A DNA stretch of 6,887 bases, from positions 1 through 6,887 of the forward strand of contig DLGN01000401.1 of assembly GCA_002482715.1 (NCBI GenBank), given 5' to 3'. Positions 1-6,370 of this stretch are shown in pieces. This stretch comes from Oxalobacteraceae bacterium UBA7693. GTDB lineage: Bacteria > Pseudomonadota > Gammaproteobacteria > Burkholderiales > Burkholderiaceae_D. A program made the translations under genes and the position numbers. Below the pieces are notes generated by a model. The model was not told the DNA's origin. It was given only the letters and a program-made list of their open reading frames with translations, and made no database searches. The number at the start of each line of letters is the position of its first letter. Within the stretch, counting starts at the first letter, position 1.

Positions 1-295
1 CTTGTTTGATATACGGATCATTCGTTTGAATTTTAGCGACGATGTCTTTTAAGGTGGAATTTAAGGTCAAACCCTCAATTTCTACCACCATGCGATTCGG
101 ATCCTTGACCAGAAAATGTGTGGCTTTGAGTTCCTCGTCATTTTCTAAGGTAACACGCGTGTAGTCAGCCGCTGGCCAAACCCGCACTGCCAAAATTTGC
201 ATCGCGTTTGCCGCAGCGGGTGCGAACACAGATAGTAAAAGGGTTGCGCCTGCTTTGAGGAAGGTACGACGGCGAGCAGGAGGGCGGCTAGACAT
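1..295 (-). CDS. amiC: N-acetylmuramoyl-L-alanine amidase, AmiC type (5' part, truncated by window edge)
   Basis: Reading the minus strand from the ATG at 295-293 gives 98 open codons to the left edge. The first 31 residues form a twin-arginine signal peptide: a basic N-terminus with R9-R10-T-F-L-K, a hydrophobic stretch (about 17-28) and an A-N-A cleavage site at residues 29-31. The mature start (MQILAVRVWPAADYTRVTLE) and the following beta-rich segment, with a D-P-N-R-M-V-V-E-I motif, match an AMIN domain, the septum- and peptidoglycan-targeting module of AmiC-like amidases. The catalytic zinc-dependent Amidase_3 domain would lie outside the window. These enzymes cleave septal peptidoglycan between MurNAc and the stem peptide during daughter-cell separation, and Tat export is known for E. 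coli AmiA and AmiC. The gene starts 13 bases after the tsaE stop, so the two are probably cotranscribed. The Shine-Dalgarno is weak (GAG about 7 bases upstream). An AMIN-domain protein of another kind cannot be fully excluded because the catalytic part is missing. Confidence 0.87.
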   Translation of the reverse strand, partial: MSSRPPARRRTFLKAGATLLLSVFAPAAANAMQILAVRVWPAADYTRVTLENDEELKATHFLVKDPNRMVVEIEGLTLNSTLKDIVAKIQTNDPYIKQ

Positions 296-308
296 AATCA
301 ACTCAAAC

Positions 309-794
309 TTAAAGATTTGGTGCGAAGTGCAATTTGCTAAGACAAGCATTACCTTTGTCTGACAAAGCACGTAATTCTACCTCGCGTCCGACATCAATAA
401 TAGTAAAATGTATTTCTAAATCGGGTAAGGGCAAAATGCCGTCAGCTTTTTCTGGCCATTCAATGATGCAAATCGTTTGCGCATTCATTTCATCGCGAAA
501 ACCCGCATCGATAAATTCATCAGGGCTGCGCATACGATACAAGTCAAAATGCATTAATTTAGTGACTTGCCCTTGGACTAGGATTTCATAAGGCTCTGCC
601 AAGGTGTAGGTCGGACTTTTGACCGTGCCTTGATGACCTGCAGCATGCAAGATAGCGCGAGTTAGGGCGGTTTTGCCTGCGCCAAGATCGCCGTGTAAAT
701 TAATCACGATGCCCGCCTGTAAGCAGTGCGCTAAACTTTTACCAAGGGCTTGCGTTGCCGCTTCATCCGCCAAGCTTGTCTTATAATGTTGCAT
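309..794 (-). CDS. tsaE: tRNA threonylcarbamoyladenosine biosynthesis ATPase TsaE (YjeE)
   Basis: This 161-residue cytoplasmic P-loop protein has the usual TsaE length. Visible motifs are the Walker A GDLGAGKT (residues 35-42, K41), the family motif SPTYTL (60-65), HFDLYR (82-87, with the Walker-B-like D84) and IIEWPEK (110-116, with E112 and W113). TsaE is the ATPase partner of TsaB and TsaD; together with TsaC they make N6-threonylcarbamoyladenosine at position 37 of ANN-decoding tRNAs. The Walker A and downstream motifs are intact, so the enzyme should be active. It is the first gene of a likely tsaE-amiC operon and is divergent from queG, with 44 bases between start codons. No strong Shine-Dalgarno precedes the ATG (only an AAAGAA-like purine run), but the N-terminus begins shortly before the conserved core, as in other family members, so this start is likely. 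Confidence 0.96.
   Translation of the reverse strand: MQHYKTSLADEAATQALGKSLAHCLQAGIVINLHGDLGAGKTALTRAILHAAGHQGTVKSPTYTLAEPYEILVQGQVTKLMHFDLYRMRSPDEFIDAGFRDEMNAQTICIIEWPEKADGILPLPDLEIHFTIIDVGREVELRALSDKGNACLSKLHFAPNL
755..787 (+). promoter_or_regulatory. possible queG promoter inside the 5' end of tsaE
   Basis: A perfect TATAAT hexamer lies at 782-787 on the plus strand, about 52 bases before the queG start. The nearest TTG-type -35 (TTGCCG at 755-760) is 21 bases away, which is too long for an ideal sigma-70 promoter, so only the -10 element is convincing. If used, transcription would begin near 794 and give a leader of about 45 bases, overlapping the tsaE start codon region on the opposite strand. 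This is a motif reading only. Confidence 0.3.
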
Positions 795-838
795 TCTGAA
801 TTCTTTGCTGCCGTAGAAGGCTCAAAACATACCATAAC

Positions 839-1909
839 ATGACTGATTACGTCCAACTTGCGCAAGAAATCAAAGAACTCGGCAAGCAAGCTGGGTTTGC
901 CGATGTGCGGATTAGCGATGTGGATTTGTCGCATGTGGTCGAACCTTATCAAGCTTGGATAGCCGCTGGTTTTCATGGCGAGATGGCGTATATGGAGGGC
1001 CATGGCAGCAAACGCTATCGACCTGATGAGTTGGTGCCCGGAACTATAAGGGTCATTTCTGTGCGTATGGATTATCTGCCAAGCGATACGCCAGACGGCT
1101 GGCGTGATATCGAAAAAACGCGTGCTGCGGATCAAGCCGTGATCTCGATTTATGCGCGCGGGCGGGATTATCACAAAGTCTTGCGCCAACGCTTACAGCA
1201 ATTGGCTGACGCGATTACCGCTAAAGTTGGTGATTTTGGCTATCGCGTGTTCACCGATTCTGCGCCCGTGATGGAAGTGGCATTGGCAGAGAAAGCTGGC
1301 CTAGGTTGGCGTGGTAAGCATACTTTGCTACTGACACGTGAAGCAGGGTCTTTGTTTTTCTTGGGTGAGATCCTTGTCGATATTCCTTTACCGGTTGATC
1401 CACCGACGAGTGATCATTGTGGTCAATGCCGTTCTTGTATTGATGTTTGTCCGACACAGGCGATAGTCGCGCCATATCAATTGGATGCGCGGCGTTGCAT
1501 TTCTTATTTGACGATAGAACTACATGGCGCGATTCCTGTTGAATTGCGGCCATTGATTGGCAATCGTGTGTACGGTTGTGATGATTGCCAGTTGTATTGT
1601 CCCTGGAATAAATTTGCGCAAACTGCCACAGTAAATGATTTTGATGTACGGCACGGCCTGGATCAGCGCACGATGCTGGATTTATTTGCGTGGAGCGAAA
1701 CCGACTTTTTACGCAGAATGGAAGGCAGCCCAATCAGGCGCATAGGTTATGAGAAGTGGTTGCGAAATCTGGCCGTGGGTTTGGGGAATGCCGCATGTGA
1801 ATTCAAAGGCAGAGCAGATATTGTACAAGCCTTGCAAGAGCGACTTGATGACTGTTCAGATCTCGTGCGCGAGCATGTGCAATGGGCGCTGGCGCAGCAT
1901 TTAGCCTGA
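839..1909 (+). CDS. queG: epoxyqueuosine reductase QueG
   Basis: This 356-residue cytoplasmic enzyme reduces epoxyqueuosine to queuosine at the wobble base of GUN-anticodon tRNAs, using cobalamin and two [4Fe-4S] clusters. The N-terminal domain (about 1-185) carries the family pattern, including a Y-H-K-V-L stretch near 111-115 and VFTDSAPVMEVALAEKAGLG from 137, where D140 corresponds to the catalytic Asp of characterised QueG. The ferredoxin-like part has C194-x2-C197-x2-C200-x3-C204-P, then C220, and C247-x2-C250-x3-C254-P, giving all eight cluster ligands. The C-terminal part (about 280-356, with RRIGYEKWLRNLAVGLGNA) is the HEAT-like region expected for a full-length enzyme. The ATG at 839 gives an N-terminus that aligns in character with E. 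coli QueG, although the nearest purine-rich site (AGAAGG at 815-820) is 18 bases away, too far to be a good Shine-Dalgarno. It is divergent from tsaE and convergent with dctR, whose stop codon lies only two bases beyond the queG stop. Confidence 0.96.
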   Translation: MTDYVQLAQEIKELGKQAGFADVRISDVDLSHVVEPYQAWIAAGFHGEMAYMEGHGSKRYRPDELVPGTIRVISVRMDYLPSDTPDGWRDIEKTRAADQAVISIYARGRDYHKVLRQRLQQLADAITAKVGDFGYRVFTDSAPVMEVALAEKAGLGWRGKHTLLLTREAGSLFFLGEILVDIPLPVDPPTSDHCGQCRSCIDVCPTQAIVAPYQLDARRCISYLTIELHGAIPVELRPLIGNRVYGCDDCQLYCPWNKFAQTATVNDFDVRHGLDQRTMLDLFAWSETDFLRRMEGSPIRRIGYEKWLRNLAVGLGNAACEFKGRADIVQALQERLDDCSDLVREHVQWALAQHLA

Positions 1910-1911
1910 GT

Positions 1912-2502
1912 TTATTTCAATAAGCCAGCTAATTCGACCGCTGACTTAATCTGCATTTTGTCAAAAATATGGGCACGATGGACTTCAACCGTGCGCATAC
2001 TAATGCCGAGTTCATCCGCGATATTTTTGTTCATCTTCCCCTGTAAAATCAGCTCAAGCACTTCATGTTCTCGTTGCGATAAGCTTTGCAAACGTAATTG
2101 AACTTGATGCGCTTCTCTTGCCTTGATCGATTGTTGTAATGCTTGTTTGACTCTGTCCATTAGGGCATTGTCATTGAAAGGTTTTTCAAAGAAATCGAAG
2201 GCACCGCGTTTCAGACTGTCAACCGCCATCGGTACATCACCATGCCCTGTTAAAAAGATGACGGGTAGTCTTTGGGTTAATTGACGTGCGCTCAAAATGT
2301 CGAATAAGGCGTTGCCGCTGAGTTCGGCCATCCTGACGTCGAGCAATAAACAATCACCTTCTTTAGAGAAGGCCAAGCTTCCATCGATTGCAGCCAAAAA
2401 CGTCTCACCATTGGCATAAGTTTTTGCATCGATCTGGCGTGAACGCGCCAGCCACAGTAAGGCATCTCGCACCACGTCTTCATCATCAACAATATGTAAC
2501 AT
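1912..2502 (-). CDS. dctR: C4-dicarboxylate two-component response regulator, FixJ/NarL type (DctR)
   Basis: This 196-residue response regulator has two domains. The receiver (about 1-120) has the acidic pair D6-D7, the phosphoacceptor D55 in LLLDVRM, T85 in FLTGHGD and K107 in FEKPF, all conserved. A short linker leads to a LuxR/FixJ-type helix-turn-helix domain (about 138-196) containing LSQREHEVLELI and the recognition segment ISMRTVEVHRAHIF. Phosphorylation by DctS should promote dimerisation and activation of the divergent dctPQM genes, as in Rhodobacter capsulatus, whose DctR is also of this class. DctB/DctD systems differ because DctD is a sigma-54 activator with an AAA+ domain, which is absent here. 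The start lies three bases after the dctS stop, with GGAG at 2518-2515 (12 bases upstream) inside the end of dctS, so translation is probably coupled. The role is inferred from architecture and neighbours; the receiver-HTH family is certain. Confidence 0.93.
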   Translation of the reverse strand: MLHIVDDEDVVRDALLWLARSRQIDAKTYANGETFLAAIDGSLAFSKEGDCLLLDVRMAELSGNALFDILSARQLTQRLPVIFLTGHGDVPMAVDSLKRGAFDFFEKPFNDNALMDRVKQALQQSIKAREAHQVQLRLQSLSQREHEVLELILQGKMNKNIADELGISMRTVEVHRAHIFDKMQIKSAVELAGLLK

Positions 2503-2505
2503 CGT

Positions 2506-4524
2506 TTAGCTGTGCTCCGGGTCAGGTTCATCTTTGTTACCGCCACAGGGCAGGGTGAATTCAAATACGGTGCCGCCTGCAGGATTCGCGCGATACTTTA
2601 AGCTGCCGCCATGAAACTCTATCGCAGTTCGACAGATATTTAAACCCATGCCCATCCCTGCTGCCTTGGTAGAAAAGAAAGGCGAGAACAATTGTTCGGC
2701 TACTTCTGTCGTGATGCCGTGTCCTTGGTCGATGACTTGGATCAGCAGCAACTGACTGTGCGGTAGATGTGGGTCAGCGATCACGTGCGCGTGTATTTGC
2801 ATTTGTCTTTTTGCATAGGCGACATCGTGCATCGCTTCGATTGCATTACGTGTCAAATTCAAGATAACTTGTTCTATCAGAACTTGATCACCTAAGACTT
2901 CTGGTAAATCGGGGTCGATTTGATATTGCACGTGGATATGCGCGCTTTGCGCTTGTAGTGCGATCAATGGCATCACACTTTGAAGCAAGGTCGGAATATG
3001 AAACAAAGCACGACTAGCTTCGCGCTTTTTGACGAATTGATGCACGCTGCGTATGACTTGCGCCGCACGTTGCGCTTGTTGCGTAGTCTTTTCTAAAGCT
3101 TCGCTGAGGGATTGCGGGTCAATTTGCTGTTCTTGCTTGAGAATATTTAGGGCCCCAGTTGCATAACTTGAGATGGCGGCAAGCGGTTGATTGAGTTCAT
3201 GTGCGAGCATCGATGCCATTTCACCCATAGTCGCCAAACGCGCGTTTTGATGCAATTTCTCCTCTTGTTGGCGACTGAGTTCTTGCGCACGTTTTAACTC
3301 AGAGACATCCAAGATCGAACTCATCCAGCCAGTTTGTTTGCCGTTGTCATCGACTAAGGGGGATTCATAAATCAAGACAGGAAATCGTTCGCCATTGGCG
3401 CGTTGGTAGATGGTTTCAAAGCCTTCAGGTTGTACGGTGCCCGTCAAGATTTGCGCGAAGCGATTTTCGTATTCGGTGATTTCTTCTGGTGCCCAATACG
3501 GCATAGGTGGAAGTTTTCCAACGAGTTCTTCAGCTGGGAAACCTAACATTTTGCAGAAGGAGGGATTGACGTAAGTGAGTCTACCTTCCATATCCCGTGC
3601 GCGCAGACCGGTGATTAACGAATTTTCCATCGCAGCTCTGAAAGCGGCTTCTTTACGTAATGCCCCTTCCGCTTGTAAACGCCGATTGATGTCACGCCAT
3701 AGTGCAATCAAACTCCATACCAAGCCTAGCGACAGTAACACCACAGATACGACCAATAAATTCGAAAGTAGTTTTGGTTCTGCTTTCGTACTATTGGTAT
3801 GTAGGCTCAAACTGAGTTGCGGAAACTCAAGTGCGCGATTATGTGTATAGACGTTTTTTCCAGGGCCGCCAGCGGCACGTTTTGCCAGCAGTTTTTCGTC
3901 TTGATCAAATAAAGAAATTTCATTTTCTTGCGCAAACCACCACGGTACAGTTTCATCTAATAGGGTTTGTAGTCGATAGCTGACGGTCACGCTGGCAAGA
4001 TAGTTTTTATCGCGAAAGAGAGGGAAACGGCAATGTAACGTGACTAGACTGGCGGCTTGTTGTTGGCTCTTTACGCAAGAAGGTTTGTGTAATCGCTGGG
4101 TGAAGTTCGCGTTAGCGTTCAACGCCTCGGTAAAAGAATCGGGCGGCAAGTTTGGATGGATTTCAATATTACTCGCTACCATCTTGTCTTGCGCGTCCCA
4201 CAGAGCGAGATCGGCAATTTCATGATTATTCGTCGCATATAAACGCAAACGCGCGCTAAGCACATCATTGCTGACTTTGCCGCTGGCGAAATCCTCGGCA
4301 ATATTCGCTAAGCTCTCTTGATGACGATTCAGCTGAAATTGTAAGGCTTGTTCCACCCACAAAGTATCAGCGATTAATTGCTCTTGACGCTCGTTGGTTT
4401 CCATCCTTTGCGCTTGCCAAGGTAGCCAGATCAACACTGCGACGAACAGTAGCACCAAAACAATAGGCAGCAACCAAGGTAAAGAGCTTGGGAATAGCTG
4501 GCTAGGTAAGGTCTTGATTTTCAT
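2506..4524 (-). CDS. dctS: C4-dicarboxylate sensor histidine kinase DctS
   Basis: This is a 672-residue inner-membrane sensor kinase, counted from the ATG at 4524. An N-terminal membrane helix (about 16-36) and a second (about 252-276) enclose a periplasmic sensor region of about 215 residues, presumably the dicarboxylate-binding part. A cytoplasmic PAS domain follows (about 292-408, ending in the typical LDVSELKRAQ), then a HisKA dimerisation domain with the phosphorylated H442 in the LAHELNQPL H-box. The HATPase domain has an N-box (NLTRNAIEAM, N560), G1 box DQGHG (599-603), F-box LFSPFFSTK (612-620) and G2 box GMGMG (623-627). All catalytic boxes are intact. An in-frame GTG at 4560 would add 12 residues; I prefer the ATG because MKIKTLPSQ directly before the first helix is a normal membrane-protein start, but neither start has a clear Shine-Dalgarno. 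It is the first gene of dctSR and divergent from dctPQM, whose expression it should control. The named signal is inferred from that context. Confidence 0.92.
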   Translation of the reverse strand: MKIKTLPSQLFPSSLPWLLPIVLVLLFVAVLIWLPWQAQRMETNERQEQLIADTLWVEQALQFQLNRHQESLANIAEDFASGKVSNDVLSARLRLYATNNHEIADLALWDAQDKMVASNIEIHPNLPPDSFTEALNANANFTQRLHKPSCVKSQQQAASLVTLHCRFPLFRDKNYLASVTVSYRLQTLLDETVPWWFAQENEISLFDQDEKLLAKRAAGGPGKNVYTHNRALEFPQLSLSLHTNSTKAEPKLLSNLLVVSVVLLSLGLVWSLIALWRDINRRLQAEGALRKEAAFRAAMENSLITGLRARDMEGRLTYVNPSFCKMLGFPAEELVGKLPPMPYWAPEEITEYENRFAQILTGTVQPEGFETIYQRANGERFPVLIYESPLVDDNGKQTGWMSSILDVSELKRAQELSRQQEEKLHQNARLATMGEMASMLAHELNQPLAAISSYATGALNILKQEQQIDPQSLSEALEKTTQQAQRAAQVIRSVHQFVKKREASRALFHIPTLLQSVMPLIALQAQSAHIHVQYQIDPDLPEVLGDQVLIEQVILNLTRNAIEAMHDVAYAKRQMQIHAHVIADPHLPHSQLLLIQVIDQGHGITTEVAEQLFSPFFSTKAAGMGMGLNICRTAIEFHGGSLKYRANPAGGTVFEFTLPCGGNKDEPDPEHS

Positions 4525-4592
4525 ATCAAAAGTGTAGCTGAACTCTTGGTGAAAGCGCACTTTAACAAGCTTTTGTCAGTATATGGCGACAT

Positions 4593-4606
4593 TGTGGTTA
4601 ACCACA
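4593..4606. promoter_or_regulatory. perfect 14-bp palindrome, candidate DctR operator
   Basis: TGTGGTTAACCACA is identical to its own reverse complement. It lies in the dctS-dctP intergenic region, directly upstream of the best dctP promoter candidate, with its centre about 44 bases before the transcription start that promoter predicts, a normal position for a class II activator. On the other strand it sits just upstream of a TATACT -10-like hexamer (4583-4578) that could serve dctSR, so one site could serve both directions. Binding by DctR is inference; the symmetry is directly visible. Confidence 0.5.
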
Positions 4607-4607
4607 G

Positions 4608-4637
4608 TTGTGTAATTGTCTGTGAACGGCTAATAAT
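4608..4637 (+). promoter_or_regulatory. candidate dctP promoter
   Basis: A poor -35 (TTGTGT, 4608-4613, three of six consensus bases) and a good -10 (AATAAT, 4632-4637, five of six) are separated by 18 bases. A weak -35 next to an upstream palindrome fits a sigma-70 promoter that needs an activator. The predicted start near 4644 leaves a leader of about 25 bases before dctP. This is motif reading only. No convincing sigma-54 (-24/-12) element was seen. Confidence 0.4.
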
Positions 4638-4668
4638 GTTTGCTCAATTATTAAACTAGGAGACTTTT

Positions 4669-5724
4669 ATGAAACATCAAGATATTCATCAGCAAAAACG
4701 TCATACCCTGCGTCATTTGCTCAGCGCAATTGGGGCGACTTCTTTACTTGCAGCAGGCTTAGGTTTGAGCGGCACAGCCATGGCGCAAAATCCGATTGTG
4801 ATCAAATTTAGTCATGTGGTTGCGAACGACACACCAAAAGGGAAAGCAGCTGAACGATTCAAAGAGTTAGCTGAGAAAGCAACCAAAGGTAGAGTCAAAG
4901 TTGAACTTTATCCGAATAGTACGCTGTACAAAGATAAAGAAGAGTTAGAAGCACTACAACTTGGCGCGGTACAAATGTTGGCGCCATCACTGGCGAAGTT
5001 CGGCCCGTTGGGCGTAAAAGAATTTGAGGTGTTTGACTTGCCATATATTTTTCAAAATCGCGACGTCTTGCATCGCGTGACGGAAGGTCCGGTTGGTGCG
5101 AGCTTATTAGCGAAGTTGGAGCCAAAAGGCATAACCGGTTTGGGATTTTGGGATAATGGTTTTAAAGTCATGTCATCGAATATTCCTATGCGAGTGCCGA
5201 CCGATTTAAAAGGCAAGAAACTGCGTATACAATCGTCTAAAGTGCTTGATGCCCAAATGCGCGCACTTGGTGCAAATCCGCAGGTAATGGCTTTCTCTGA
5301 GGTCTATCAGGCGCTCCAAACAGGCGTTGTGGATGGTACAGAAAATCCGCCATCAAATTTATACACGCAGAAAATGCACGAAGTGCAAAAACACGTAACC
5401 ATGACGAATCATGGCTACCTTGGCTATGCAGTTATTGTGAACAAAAAATTCTGGGATGGCTTGCCAGCTGACATTCGTACAGAATTAAATAAGGCCATGA
5501 AATCGGCAACCCAATACGCAAATGCGATTGCGCAAATCGAAAACGATAATGCCTTAGAAGCAGTGAAGAAATCGGGTAAAACAACGGTTTATGTTCCTAC
5601 TGATAAAGAACGTGCTGAATGGGTCAAAGCCTTGATACCAGTTCAACGTTCCATGGAAGGGCGCATCGGTAAAGACCTGATTCAAAGCGTGCATAAAGAA
5701 GCGCAAGCATTGGGCTTGAAATAA
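4669..5724 (+). CDS. dctP: TRAP transporter C4-dicarboxylate-binding periplasmic protein DctP
   Basis: This 351-residue precursor has a Sec signal peptide: a basic start with a histidine-rich stretch, a hydrophobic core at about 17-35 and A-M-A cleavage after residue 39. The mature protein begins QNPIVIKFSHVVANDTPKGKAA, typical of DctP, and continues with VELYPNSTLYKDKEELEALQLGAVQM. The near-invariant ligand-binding arginine is R186 in KKLRIQSSKV, followed by FSEVYQALQTGVVDGTENP (209-227) with N226, and a C-terminal helical region. The resemblance to R. capsulatus DctP runs through the whole length (for example the QKMHEVQKH segment), so succinate, malate or fumarate are the likely ligands. 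It captures substrate in the periplasm and delivers it to DctQM, which imports it with sodium or protons. The start is fixed by AGGAGA at 4658-4663, five bases before the ATG. It is the first gene of dctPQM, with a 94-base gap containing a hairpin before dctQ. Confidence 0.96.
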   Translation: MKHQDIHQQKRHTLRHLLSAIGATSLLAAGLGLSGTAMAQNPIVIKFSHVVANDTPKGKAAERFKELAEKATKGRVKVELYPNSTLYKDKEELEALQLGAVQMLAPSLAKFGPLGVKEFEVFDLPYIFQNRDVLHRVTEGPVGASLLAKLEPKGITGLGFWDNGFKVMSSNIPMRVPTDLKGKKLRIQSSKVLDAQMRALGANPQVMAFSEVYQALQTGVVDGTENPPSNLYTQKMHEVQKHVTMTNHGYLGYAVIVNKKFWDGLPADIRTELNKAMKSATQYANAIAQIENDNALEAVKKSGKTTVYVPTDKERAEWVKALIPVQRSMEGRIGKDLIQSVHKEAQALGLK

Positions 5725-5752
5725 AGTCGGTTTGCAATAATTCTCCTCTCTC

Positions 5753-5782
5753 GTCAATCCAGCAAAAGACAGCTGGATTGAC
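5753..5782 (+). terminator. intercistronic hairpin between dctP and dctQ (attenuator or mRNA-stabilising element)
   Basis: An 11-bp perfect stem, GTCAATCCAGC (5753-5763) pairing with GCTGGATTGAC (5772-5782), encloses the eight-base loop AAAAGACA. A run of seven T residues follows at 5796-5802, 13 bases beyond the stem, so it is not a classical intrinsic terminator. It begins 28 bases after the dctP stop. Such hairpins after binding-protein genes commonly cause partial termination or block 3' decay, raising the level of binding protein over membrane subunits. Which mechanism applies cannot be read from the sequence. Confidence 0.65.
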
Positions 5783-5818
5783 TCCTAACAATCTATTTTT
5801 TTCTTACCGGGAGCTGGC

Positions 5819-6370
5819 ATGAAATTGCTTGATCACTTGGAAGAGTATTTGATCGCCTTGCTCATGGCAACGGCGACTTTGATTACCTTTATCGCGGTTG
5901 TACATCGCTATATGTCGGGCTTCGATATTCCTGTGGTGCAGGATTATTTGATCAGCCTCAATACGAGTTGGGCACAAGAATTGACGATTTATTTATTCGT
6001 CTGGATGGCGAAATTTGGTGCCGCTTATGGTGTGCGTTCTGGCATTCATGTGGGGGTTGATGTGCTGGTTAATCGTATGAATGAAAAGAATCGGAAACTG
6101 TTTACCTTGATCAGTCTTGGTTCTGGTGCTTTGTTCACAGCGATCATCGGTAGTTTAGGCTCGTTTTTTGTGTATGGCATCGCGCAGACCGATCAAACTT
6201 CACCGGATATGGAAATTCCGATGTGGTGGGTGTATATGGCGATTCCACTCGGATCTTTTTTGATGTCTTTTCGCTTCTTGCAGGTGGCTTGGCATTTCAT
6301 TCGTAGCGGCGAATTGCCCAAGCATGATCATTCGCATGTTGAAGGTCTGGATAAAGAGGTACAAGCATGA
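5819..6370 (+). CDS. dctQ: TRAP transporter small membrane subunit DctQ
   Basis: This 183-residue inner-membrane protein has four predicted helices (about 7-30, 51-72, 94-119 and 134-158), the usual DctQ topology. Family features include WAQELTIYLFVWMAKFGAAY (51-70) in helix 2, the R-S-G-I-H-V-G-V-D segment (73-81) on the following loop, and SPDMEIPMWWVY (128-139) leading into helix 4. It associates with DctM as the non-translocating partner and helps dock DctP. The cytoplasmic C-terminal tail carries a small histidine cluster (H169, H171, H173) of unknown significance. GGGAG at 5809-5813, five bases before the ATG, supports the start. The stop codon overlaps the dctM start (ATGA), so translational coupling is expected and the two subunits should be made in near-equal amounts. 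Confidence 0.94.
   Translation: MKLLDHLEEYLIALLMATATLITFIAVVHRYMSGFDIPVVQDYLISLNTSWAQELTIYLFVWMAKFGAAYGVRSGIHVGVDVLVNRMNEKNRKLFTLISLGSGALFTAIIGSLGSFFVYGIAQTDQTSPDMEIPMWWVYMAIPLGSFLMSFRFLQVAWHFIRSGELPKHDHSHVEGLDKEVQA

Noticed and set aside
731..1189. Minus-strand open frame of 152 codons overlapping queG and the tsaE start
   Set aside because: It lies opposite the well-supported queG coding sequence, shows no recognisable domain and has shadow-like composition.
1251..1733. Minus-strand open frame of 160 codons inside queG
   Set aside because: It is antisense to the iron-sulfur domain of queG; its composition mirrors the real gene and no family is recognisable.
1888..1929. Inverted repeat GCTGGC/GCCAGC as a bidirectional terminator of queG and dctR
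   Set aside because: The stem is only six bases with a 30-base loop and no adjacent T-run on either strand; it could easily arise by chance.
2292..2564. Minus-strand frame of 90 codons spanning the dctS-dctR junction
   Set aside because: It is an out-of-frame shadow of dctR and the dctS end, where both true frames carry complete family motifs.
3575..3850. Plus-strand frame opposite dctS
   Set aside because: It is antisense to the PAS and second membrane helix region of dctS, with no domain and no ribosome binding site.
1912..4524. DctB/DctD (sigma-54) type system
   Set aside because: The regulator has a LuxR/FixJ-type HTH and no AAA+ domain, and no -24/-12 promoter is visible upstream of dctP.
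4593..4606. Palindrome as a CRP or FNR site
   Set aside because: CRP sites have TGTGA and TCACA arms with a six-base spacer, and FNR sites have TTGAT and ATCAA arms; here the arms are TGTGG and CCACA around TTAA, matching neither.
5796..5802. T-run after the dctP hairpin as a full intrinsic terminator
   Set aside because: The T-run starts 13 bases after the stem instead of directly at its base, and dctQM downstream clearly belong to the same operon.
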